Of a stretch of 64,000 nucleotides of DNA, positions 55,341-64,000 are shown in pieces. Numbering within the stretch: position 1 is the stretch's first letter; every line of letters begins with the position of its first letter. The stretch is taken from the NCBI RefSeq assembly GCF_038502225.1, contig NC_091293.1, forward strand, positions 2,156,262 to 2,220,261, given 5' to 3'. This stretch comes from Cherax quadricarinatus (lineage: Eukaryota > Arthropoda > Malacostraca > Decapoda > Parastacidae). The position numbers and the translations under genes were made by a program. Below the pieces are notes generated by a model, which was not told the origin of the DNA, searched no databases, and saw nothing but the letters and a program-made list of their open reading frames with translations.

Positions 55341-58300
55341 ACCTGGAGTTTACCTGGAGAGAGTTCCGGGGGTCAACGCCCCCGCGGCCCGGTCTGAGAC
55401 CAGGCCTCCTGGTGGATCAGAGCCTGATCAACCAGGCTGTTGCTGCTGGCTGCACGCAAACCAACATACGAGCCACAGCCCGGCTGATCCGGAACTGACT
55501 TTAGGTGCTTGTCCAGTGCCAGCTTGAAGACTGCCAGGGGTCTGTTGGTAATCCCCCTTATGTGTGCTGGGAGGCAGTTGAACAGTCTCGGGCCCCTGAC
55601 ACTTATTGTATGGTCTCTTAACGTGCTAGTGACACCCCTGCTTTTCATTGGGGGGATGGTGCATCGTCTGCCAAGTCTTTTGCTTTCGTAGTGGGTGATT
55701 TTCGTGTGCAAGTTCGGTACTAGTCCCTCTAGGATTTTCCAGGTGTATATAATCATGTATCTCTCCCTCCTGCGTTCCAAGGAATACAGGTTTAGGAACC
55801 TCAAGCGCTCCCAATAATTGAGGTGTTTTATCTCCGTTATGCGCGCCGTGAAAGTTCTCTGTACATTTTCTAGGTCGGCAATTTCACCTGCCTTGAAAGG
55901 TGCTGTTAGTGTGCAGCAATATTCCAGTCTAGATAGAACAAGTGACCTGAAGAGTGTCATCATGGGCTTGGCCTCCCTAGTTTTGAAGGTTCTCATTATC
56001 CATCCTGTCATTTTTCTAGCAGATGCGATTGATACAATGTTATGGTCCTTGAAGGTGAGATCCTCCGACATGATCACTCCCAGGTCTTTGACGTTGGTGT
56101 TTCGCTCTATTTTGTGGCCAGAATTTGTTTTGTACTCTGATGAAGATTTAATTTCCTCATGTTTACCATATCTGAGTAATTGAAATTTCTCATCGTTGAA
56201 CTTCATATTGTTTTCTGCAGCCCACTGAAAGATTTGGTTGACGTCTGCCTGGAGCTTTGCAGTGTCTGCAATGGAAGACACTGTCATGCAGATTCGGGTG
56301 TCATCTGCAAAGGAAGACACGGTGCTGTGGCTGACATCCTTGTCTATGTCGGATATAAGGATGAGGAACAAGATGGGAGCGAGTACTGTGCCTTGTGGAA
56401 CAGAGCTTTTCACCGTAGCTGCCTCGGACTTTACTCTGTTGACGACTACTCTCTGTGTTCTGTTAGTGAGGAAATTATAGATCCATCGACCGACTTTTCC
56501 TGTTATTCCTTTAGCACGCATTTTGTGCGCTATTACGCCATGGTCACACTTGTCGAAGGCTTTTGCAAAGTCTGTATATATTACATCTGCATTCTTTTTG
56601 TCTTCTAGTGCATTTAGGACCTTGTCGTAGTGATCCAATAGTTGAGACAGACAGGAGCGACCTGTTCTAAACCCATGTTGCCCTGGGTTGTGTAACTGAT
56701 GGGTTTCTAGATGGGTGGTGATCTTGCTTCTTAGGACCCTTTCAAAGATTTTTATGATATGGGATGTTAGTGCTATTGGTCTGTAGTTCTTTGCTGTTGC
56801 TTTACTGCCCCCTTTGTGGAGTGGGGCTATGTCTGTTGTTTTTAGTAACTGTGGGACGACCCCCGTGTCCATGCTCCCTCTCCATAGGATGGAAAAGGCT
56901 CGTGATAGGGGCTTCTTGCAGTTCTTGATGAACACAGAGTTCCATGAGTCTGGCCCTGGGGCAGAGTGCATGGGCATGTCATTTATCGCCTGTTCGAAGT
57001 CATTTGGCGTCAGGATAACATCGGATAGGCTTGTGTTAATCAAATTTTGTGGCTCTCTCATAAAAAATTCATTTTGATCTTCGACTCTCAGTCTGGTTAG
57101 CGGCTTGCTAAACACTGAGTCATATTGGGACTTGAGTAGCTCACTCATTTCCTTGCTGTCATCTGTGTAGGACCCATCTTGTTTAAGTAGGGGCCCAATA
57201 CTGGACGTTGTTCTCGATTTTGATTTGGCATAGGAGAAGAAATACTTTGGGTTTCTTTCGATTTCATTTATGGCTTTTAGTTCTTCCCGCGATTCCTGAC
57301 TCCTAAAGGATTCTTTTAGCTTAAGTTCGATGCTTGCTATTTCTCTGACCAGTGTCTCCCTACGCATTTCAGATATATTGACGTCTTTTAGCCGCTCTGT
57401 TATTCTTTTCCGTCGCCTGTAAAGGGAGCGCCTGTCTCTTTCTATTTTACATCTACTCCTCCTTTTTCTTAGAGGAATAAGCCTTGTGCATACATCGAGT
57501 GCCACCGAGTTAATCTGTTCTAGGCGTAAGTTGGGGTCTGTGTTGCTTAGTATATCTTCCCAGCTTATATCGGTTAGGACTTGGTTTACTTGGTCCCACT
57601 TTATGTTTTTGTTATTGAAGTTGAATTTGGTGAATGCTCCCTCGTGACTAGTCTCATTATGTCGGTCTGGGGCTCCACGCATACATGTCTGAACCTCAAT
57701 TATGTTGTGATCTGAGTATATTGTTTTTGATATGGTGACATTTCTTATCAGATCATCATTGTTAGTGAAGATGAGGTCTAGTGTATTCTCCAGTCTAGTA
57801 GGCTCTATTATTTGCTGGTTTAAATTGAATTTTGTGCAGAGATTTAAAAGCTCGTGTGAGTGTGAGTTTTCATCAGAGCTGCCTCCTGGTGTTATTACTG
57901 CAACAATATTATTTGCTATATTCCTCCATTTTAGGTGCCTTAAGTTGAAATCCCCCAGGAGCAAGATGTTGGGTGCAGGAGCTGGAAGATTTTCCAGACA
58001 GTGGTCAATTTTTAACAGCTGTTCCTGGAATTGCTGGGATGTTGCATCCGGAGGCTTGTAGACTACCACAATGACTAGGTTTTGGTTCTCGACCTTTACT
58101 GCTAAAACTTCCACTACATCATTTGAGGCATTAAGCAGTTCTGTGCAAACAAGTGACTCTGCAATGTACAGGCCAACCCCCCCCCCTTTTTTGCCTGTTT
58201 ACTCTGTCACATCTGTATAGGTTGTAACCTGGGATCCATATTTCGTTGTCTAAGTGATCCTTTATGTGGGTCTCAGTGAAAGCCGCGAACATTGCCTTTG

Positions 58301-59545
58301 CCTCTGCAAGCAGTCCACGGATGAAAGGTATTTTGTTGTTTGTTGCTGGCTTTAGACCCTGTATATTTGCAAAGAAGAATGTTATCGGACTGGTGGAATT
58401 GTTGGTACTGGGGGGGATTTTTTTTCCGGCATTAGTATCTGTATCTGTTGGTTTGGAGTGGAGGCCATCGACTGTGGTTCCACTCCAGGAATGACTGGAT
58501 TTGGTGTACGATTTCTGCCATTTCCTGCCAGTTTTTTTCCTTCCTGGCACTAAAAAACCTCTCCCTCTTGAGTGGCTGTGGCTACCCAGGTTTTCCCATG
58601 GCCTGGATGTTTTGTATCTTTTTGTCCCCTTTAGATGGTATGCCTGGCAATTTAAGTTATAGCACAGTCTTTCCTGTACTGAAGAGGTACACAGTTCAGG
58701 GTGAAAAAGCTTACAGGAAGGGAGTTTGCATTTTCCTGTTGTCATATGGGCATGGCATTTTCTAGGGTGGTCATAGTTGCACGTCCCATCTGTTTTTCCA
58801 GATTTCCCATGCCAGCAGATACCAAGTGCATAGTATGTGCACAGGCTTGGTTTCCGTTTGCCTTGGGTTTCTGTGACTGTATTCCCTGTTGGTGCATGTT
58901 TCCCTGTCTTACTTCTATCCTCCCTAGCACCAACAATGGAGCTCCCACCAGTTGTTTTTGGTAATATATCCTCACTATTGCTAGTGGAGTCCTCTTGTTT
59001 GCTATTTCCTGCGGTATTTCTAGTTTGCAATATTGGTTTTATCTTATCTTTGACTACACTTGTTTCCCTACTATGGCTCCTGTCCCCTATGAGGTCATTT
59101 ATATGTATTCCTTCCTGCGTATAATTCCCGACTACCTGGACAAAATCTCCAGCTTCACCATTACTGTCTCCCAGGACAGCACCTCCAGCTTCACCATTAC
59201 TGTCTCCCAGGACAGCACTAACAGCCCCACATTTACTGACTACCAGGACTTCATCTCCAGCCTTACAGTTTCTGACTACATGGCCAGTATCAAGGGCAGT
59301 ACCATTCAACCCAGACTTTTTATGTCCCCATCTGTTGTAGAAAGCTTCCACGTTTTCTATGAAAGCAGCTTTGATGTTGTCCTCTTTTAATACCCTTGTG
59401 ATTTTAGTCCACAGATTTATCTCATTTGGGCATACCCAAAAACACTTCCCTGTTTTAACACTGCTTGTAGTTAGTTCTTGGATATCTGCACAAGGGGCGT
59501 GACACCAATTTCCACAAAAATGACAATTTACCCATGTGGAAGCCT
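55341..59545 (-). mobile_element. LINE B2, long copy
   Basis: Minus-strand element from a PHD-like zinc finger (5' end at about 59545) to the TCCAGGTAAAC tail (55341). Only the very 5' end (ATG and leader) is missing. The 5' edge adjoins Gypsy-type protease sequence (LLLGNN) directly. B1, B3 and B4 are partial copies of the same family. Confidence 0.85.
55373..59545 (-). pseudogene. B2 ORF: PHD-like finger, CCCH fingers, APE, RT
   Basis: One frame broken once. Part 1 (59545-58131): a Cys-His motif CHFCGNWCHAPC...CFWVC (59537-59440), a low-complexity linker with AVLGDSNGEAG twice (59150-59216), and three CCCH fingers at 58841-58632 (C-X7-C-X11-C-X3-H, then two C-X8-C-X4-C-X3-H). APE starts near 58391 (FFFANIQGLKPATN, AAFTETHIKDHL). 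Part 2 (58114-55373, 913 residues): LLLGDFNLRHLKWRN, EPTRLENTLDLIFTNND, YSDHNIIEVQ, then RT (MHSAPGPDSW, DFAKAFDKCDHG, VPQGTVLAPILF, FADD) and the C-terminal region. The break is at a run of 10 C and 6 T (58177-58192). Confidence 0.88.
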
Positions 59546-59547
59546 CT

Positions 59548-61124
59548 TATTGGGGAACAACGTTATGGGTCTGTTAGACAGTGAGGAACCACTAGTATGG
59601 GGGGAACCAGACCCCAAAGTTTGGGAGAAGAAGGCTAGGGAGACCCTGCCAGACCTTTTCCCTGTTGGTGCCATCACAAGAAGTGTATCTCGTGATCAGG
59701 TTACCAAGAGTAATCCTTATATTTCTCATGAGGATGGTGAGGACTTAGGTTTGGAAACTTTATTTTCTGATGTTGAACTGCAGTCAACTGAAGAAAAGGA
59801 TACCACAACCCGAGTCGAGCCTAATCAGTGCAGAGATCAGGGAAGTAGTGTGAGGGAGACTGGGCCTACTATGATGCAGTTAATTGCTGCACAGGGGTGT
59901 GATGACACTCTTAAGTCGATCAGAGCCTCAGCTGTGACTGAGGAGGAATCTTTACATTTAAGTAAATGCTTCTATTTCAGGAAAGGTATACTAATAAAGA
60001 AGGCACCTTCGGTTGCAGTACCAGTAGAAGGAGAGCCAAGTTTTTGTCACCAGGTCGTGGTGCCTGAGCCTTATAGAAACCATGTTCTTAGCTTAGCGCA
60101 TGACACACCTCTAGGAGGACACCTAGGTATTGCTAAAACAGTGTCCAGGGGTTCCAGGCACTTCTTCTGGCCTCGGCTGTGGGAGACGGTAGGAGATTAT
60201 ATAAAGACCTGTCATGTCTGCCAAATTATAGGGAAACCTAATCAAAGCATTAAACCTATTCCCCTTCAGCCTATTTCAGCACCAGGTGAACCCTTCAGCA
60301 AGCTGGTAATGGATGTCGTTGGCCCACTCCCAAGGACCAGAATGGGAAACAATTATTTACTAACGATAATTTGCTCCACTACCAGGTATCCAGAAGCAAT
60401 CCCTCTATGCAAGATAACAGCTCGAGTGGTCTTAAGGGCTTTGATGAAGTTTTTTTCCCATGTTGGCTTTCCTCGGGAGGTACAAACAGATCAAAGGTCT
60501 AACTTTACCTCAATATTATTTAGGAATGTGTTAAAGGGGTTAGATGTACAGCCCAAATTTTCAACTGCTTATCACCCTCAGTCTCAGGGAGTAGTAGAGA
60601 GATTTCATCAAACTCTTAAGACAATGATGCGAGCTTATTGTATGAATAACACTAGTGATTGGGATGAGGGTATCCCCTTTCTCTTGTTTGCCGTGCGGGA
60701 AAGCACCCAAGAATCTCTCAGTTTCAGCCCTTTCGAGCTCGTCTATGGTCATCCAGTGAGGGGGCCACTGACTATTCTCAAGGAGCATTGGCTGGGCAGT
60801 GAAAACGAGGCTTCCCCGCCGGAAGATGTTCTCTTTTTCAGGAAACGATTGGACCAGGCGAGACAGATGGCAGCAGACAACCTTAAAGCTAGTCAGAGGG
60901 CCATGAAGCAGCGGTACGACCAAAGGGCAGCTCCTCTCTCCTTCAGTGCTGGAGAGGAAGTGTTAGCTTTGGAGCCAGTTCTGGGACATGCCTTGGCTGC
61001 ACGATTTGATGGACCCTTTGTCATCACAGGCAGGTCTGGCCCAAATTATGTAATTAAGATGCCTGGCTGTCGCAAATCAGAAAGGACTGTGCACATTAAC
61101 AGATTAAAAAAAATACCACGGTAG
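59548..61124 (+). pseudogene. Protease end and integrase of Gypsy-class pol
   Basis: Starting at the B2 junction the frame is open to TAG at 61122-61124 (about 525 residues of element origin). LLLGNNVMG is the Ile/Leu-Leu-Gly-Asn end motif of retroviral-type proteases. After a linker of 150 residues comes integrase: zinc site His-Cys (HDTPLGGHLG, then CHVCQ), catalytic triad in LVMDVVGPLP, VQTDQRSNFTS and HPQSQGVVERFHQ, then a GPY/F module (ALAARFDGPFVITGRSG). Asp-Asp-Glu are all present. Upstream protease is missing, so this is an intact frame in a dead element. The upstream 70 bases (59478-59547) are B2 read backwards. Confidence 0.85.
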
Positions 61125-61527
61125 GGCGGGAGTTTCCGCCATCCAAGTTGAGTGTGATGATACTGAAAAGCTTCCTGTAACAACAGAAGTAAGGCTGTGC
61201 AATTCAGCCATCTTGCAAAATCCCTTGGCACACATGAAGGGACTCAGTGTACAGGGAGTCTGTGACTTGGTTCAGTTACTCCAAAAATTTCCAGATTTGT
61301 TTGGAGATGTACCCAAAGTAAGTAAATTGCCTCCCCATGATGTGGATGTCAGGGAAGCTGTTCCAATAAAGCGGGCTCCTTACCACATGAACCCAACAAA
61401 ACAACTTTACATGGAGGAAGAAGTGAAATTCCTCCTTCAAAACCAGTTCGTAGTGCCTAGTGAGAGTCACTGGGCATCTCCATCCCTGATGGTTCCCAAA
61501 CCTGATGAATCTTTGCATATGTGCACT
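61125..61527 (+). pseudogene. Gypsy-class RT, N-terminal part
   Basis: After the integrase stop the next frame (from about 61213) gives VQLLQKFPDLFGDVP, PIKRAPYHMNPTKQLYMEEE, VKFLLQNQFVVPSESHWASP and SLMVPKPDESLHMC, the N-terminal RT region of Ty3-type pol (the P-x-R-PYR, L-x-x-G-x-I-x-P-S-x-SPWASP and V-x-KPDGS-x-R-x-C series). Only about 90 bases without LTR separate it from integrase. It breaks at the target-site duplication of C4. Confidence 0.85.
61510..61527 (+). repeat. Left target-site duplication of C4 (18 bp)
   Basis: TCTTTGCATATGTGCACT here and, identically, at 62659-62676. It flanks the C4 LINE fragment within RT. Confidence 0.95.
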
Positions 61528-62019
61528 TAGTTAGTTAGTTTAATATGTTTATTATGCACCCCATACCCATCCTGTGGGCGGTAGTCAAAAGATTACAGAG
61601 GTACATAATGGGTCCAGGGACTGGGCCTCAAAGTTTTGATAGCTGAGCAAGTTACAGAGGTAATGAATTCACAATTTACAAAGGTAATGAACTCACAATT
61701 TACAAAGGTAATGAACTCCAGGTAGGTCTAGTCACAATCATTACAAGTTACAAAGGTATTTACAGATTACAGAGGTACACAATGGGTCCAGGGACCGGGC
61801 TCCAAAGTTTTGATGGCTGAACTAGGTACAAGGTAATGAACTCACAAGTTACAAAGGTAATGAACTCACAAGTTACAAAGGTAATGAATACTGTAAGAAT
61901 GGTTACTTACGTTTATACATGGCTGCAATCATGAACAAATTTTAGAGTAATGAGCAATTCACACTTCCACACCCGGTCACAACTGTAGTGAGTTATTGGT
62001 GCAAATGTTGATTGCTGAG

Positions 62020-62029
<10 letters not shown>

Positions 62030-62054
<25 letters not shown>

Positions 62055-62081
62055 TACAAATTCATACACACACACACACAT

Positions 62082-62152
<71 letters not shown>

Positions 62153-62250
62153 CATACACACACACGCACACACACTCATACACACACACACACACTCATA
62201 CACACACACACACTCATACACACACACACACACACACACACACATGCACA
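62030..62250. repeat. (CA)n microsatellite in C4 3' UTR
   Basis: CA tract with TCATA interruptions, preceded by CTCTCTCTCT. It is the counterpart of the C1 tracts at 14685 and 15722 without an H insertion. Confidence 0.9.
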
Positions 62251-62264
62251 TATGTGGTAATGCT

Positions 62265-62656
62265 TTATTTACAGCTAGCAAAGTCAGGGTATTTTTCCAG
62301 AATGGTCTGTAATATACCACTGTGGATAAAATACTTAGCCATTTCTTGAACACTTCTGAGTGAGTTGTTTCTAAATTCATTAATTTTATCGCACTCCAGT
62401 ACATAATGACGCAGGGTGTGACAATAATCCATCTGGCAAAGTTTACATTTCGTTTGGTCTACATCTGGTGGTGGTGATTTAACCTGCCAAAGATACTTGT
62501 AACCCAGCCGGAGCCGGGCGGTAGTGACATCCAAGAGTCTGCTTATTTTGTTGGATGTACCATAGACATGTGGCTCCTCCTGCATGATAGAATGATGATA
62601 GATGGACTCACTGGTGTCAATCTCCCTGAGCCTTAAGTCCATAAAATTCAGCTGAA
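62265..62656 (-). pseudogene. C4 ORF2 C-terminal fragment
   Basis: The minus-strand frame reads LQLNFMDLRLREIDTSES, YHHSIMQEEPHVYGTSNK, ARLRLGYKYLWQVKSPPP and CKLCQMDYCHTLRHYVLEC, ending at the same stop as C1 (14672). It differs from C1 by only a few residues, so C1 and C4 are close relatives. The enzyme domains are missing. Confidence 0.9.
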
Positions 62657-62676
62657 GTTCTTTGCATATGTGCACT

Positions 62677-63776
62677 GCATTGACTATCGCAGGGTAAATG
62701 AAGTAACGAAGGCTGACTGTTACCCTTTGCCACATATGGATGATGTGATCGATGCTGTGAGAGGGGCAAAGTTTGTGAGCAAACTGGACTTACTTAAAGG
62801 TTATTATCAGATACCCCTCACCCAGCGAGCCAAGAAAATTTCATCCTTCGTCACTCCAGATGGGTTATTTCAATATAATGTACTTCCCTTTGGGTTAAAA
62901 AAATGCTCCTGCCACCTTCCAGCATCGTATAAATACTGTCATAAGGGGGTTGGATGGTGTACGGGCCTATCTAGATGATATTGTGGTATTTAGTAACCAG
63001 TAGGAAACTCACTTGGTAAGATTACAAAAGTTGTTTGAACGTTTAACCCAAGCCAAACTAACCATCAATCTGAGCAAAAGTTAGTTTGGCCAAGCCAGTG
63101 TACAATTCTTAGGATATGTAGTTGGTCAGGGGAAAGTTGCCCCAATTAATGCTAAGGTGGAGGCCATTATAAATTTTCCTAGACCACAGAATCGGAAGGC
63201 AGTGATGAGGTTTCTGGGCATGATGGGTTATTACAGACAGTTCTACCCCAACCTCTCCCAGGTAACGTCACCACTGACAACTTTGACCATTCCCAAAGTT
63301 CAATTCAGCTGGGACAGCAAGTGTGACAAGGCTTTTGAAAATGTGAAAATGCTATTAGGGAATGCTCCTATCTTGGAAAGTCCTGAGCTTGAATGCCCCT
63401 TCTCTCTACAAGTGGATGCTAGTGATGTTGGGGTAGGTGCAGTGTTGTTGCAGGGTGATGAGAGAGATAGCCTTCAGCCAGTTTGTTACCACTCAGCCAA
63501 ATTAAAAAAGCATCAATGTGGTTATGCAACTGTGGAGAAGGAGGCTTTGGCTTTGGTGTTGGCTGTGCAGAAGTTTGAAGTTTATATCAGTGTTTCTCCT
63601 CATCCTGTAGTAGTGTATAGTGACCATAACCCTCTGAGGTTTTTGCAAAGAATGAGAAACCACAATCAAAGACTCTTAAGATGGGCTTTGTTCCTACAAC
63701 CTTTTAATTTGTAAGTTAAATATATAAAGGGCTCAGAGAATGTGGTTGCTGATGCTCTCTCTAGATGTTTCATGTA
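62677..63776 (+). pseudogene. Gypsy-class RT (main part) and RNase H
   Basis: RT: HCIDYRRVNEVTKADCYPLP, VSKLDLLKGYYQIPLTQRAK, FVTPDGLFQYNVLPFGLK, then after a frameshift in a run of 7 A (62899-62905) the catalytic block AYLDDIVVFSNQ. TAG codons stand at about 63001 and 63082. VQFLGYVVGQGKVAP, FLGMMGYYRQFYPNLS follow. RNase H: LQVDASDVGVGAVLLQ (Asp), TVEKEALALVLAVQKF (Glu), VYSDHNPLRFLQ (Asp), then a TAA after FLQPFNL and finally NVVADALSRCFM with a stop at about 63776. A 5-base excess near 62672 also shifts the frame, so several defects pre-date or follow C4. Confidence 0.88.
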
Positions 63777-64000
63777 GATGCATGGTGCATACTTTGTACA
63801 TAGTGTTTGTCATGTGCTGACCTTGTTGTTTTTGCAGTGGTGAACTCTCAGCGAGCCTGAGGACTCCCTACCAGCCATCCGACTGTGAAGGAGACGAGTC
63901 GGAGCCAAAAGTGTGACGAGGGTCAGTGTATATGTACGTATTTGTGACTTGAGGCAGAGGTTGACAACCTTCGATAACATGAGACGTTCAGGAAGGTATG
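63777..64000 (+). other. Region downstream of RNase H
   Basis: No integrase or other domain follows within 224 bases. GGAGCCAAAAG followed by TGTGACGAGGG (63902-63924) could be a polypurine tract and LTR start, but the tract is weak and the window ends before this can be tested. No coding frame is recognised. Confidence 0.4.

Larger units (their letters stand above)
61528..62658 (-). mobile_element. LINE C4, 5'-truncated, in the Gypsy-class RT
   Basis: Inverted copy of the C1 3' end: C-terminal coding part (62658-62265), the (CA)n tracts (62030-62250), 3' UTR and a tail that reads (CTAA)n on the minus strand (61528-61539). The perfect 18-bp target-site duplication marks it as the product of target-primed reverse transcription. 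Confidence 0.95.
59548..63776 (+). mobile_element. Gypsy-class element, domain order PR-INT-RT-RH, split by C4
   Basis: Pol remains in order: the end of an aspartic protease (from 59548), integrase with GPY/F module (to 61124), RT start (61213-61527), C4 insertion (61528-62658), RT (62677-63150), RNase H (to 63776). RT and INT sequence are of Gypsy (Ty3) type, but integrase precedes RT, as in Copia elements and the Gmr1 group of Gypsy elements. gag and the 5' LTR are lost at the B2 junction. A 3' LTR would start beyond 63800. Confidence 0.8.

Noticed and set aside
59478..59547. The first 23 codons of the open frame leading into the integrase protein as protease sequence
   Set aside because: On the other strand this stretch is the PHD-like finger of B2 (CHFCGNWCHAPC); element-derived protease sequence starts only near 59548.

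Overview
This is a 64 kb piece of animal nuclear DNA made almost wholly of retrotransposons, many nested inside one another. I see no bacterial gene structure, no operons, no rRNA and no functional tRNA gene. CR1-type, I-type, Tx1/L1-type and Gypsy-type elements, a tRNA-derived SINE, long (TG)n/(CA)n tracts and CR1 tails of the AAGAACAT type point to an arthropod, most likely a decapod crustacean. The organism call is inference. The only likely host-gene sequence is a single terminal exon of a Ly6/quiver-like GPI-anchored protein (about 1442-1672).

Family labels are mine. A/F: ORF1 of L1-ORF1p type with an APE/RT ORF2. B: APE-RT LINE with PHD-like and CCCH zinc fingers and a TCCAGGTAAAC terminal repeat. 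C: I-like LINE with a gag-like ORF1 and APE-RT-RNase H. D: APE-RT LINE with a 2A-like motif and a PHD-like finger. E: Tx1/L1-like LINE. G and H: CR1. Layout: 1-628 is the RNase H end and putative LTR of a Gypsy-type element, followed by a 31-bp triple repeat and the Ly6 exon. 1690-5725 is A1, split by B1. 5726-16279 is C1, interrupted by C2, a SINE and H. 16280-23822 is D1, split by a complete E1 with target-site duplications. 23823-25390 is mostly unique sequence with fossil fragments. 25395-48890 is A2/F1: a 1.9 kb minisatellite just upstream of ORF1, E2 nested in ORF1, a 300-bp repeat dimer, and a minus-strand C3 of about 12 kb that itself holds F2, G and a B fragment. 49003-53150 is D2, the best-preserved LINE. 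53150-54809 is E3. 54810-59545 holds two head-to-tail B copies. 59548-63776 is a Gypsy-class element with domain order protease-integrase-RT-RNase H, split by a C4 LINE fragment with an 18-bp target-site duplication.

The points that stand out are the Copia-like domain order in a Gypsy-type element (Gmr1-like), supported by two copies; the 2A-like motif behind a hydrophobic N-terminus in D2; the minisatellite expansion at the 5' end of A2; diverged tandem units in the long C3 5' region; a module shared by a SINE and the D LINE 3' UTR; and stop-start overlaps between ORF1 and ORF2 in families C and E. Most ORFs are broken. In E2 and B2 the ORF2 frameshifts fall in G or C homopolymers, so some breaks may be assembly errors.
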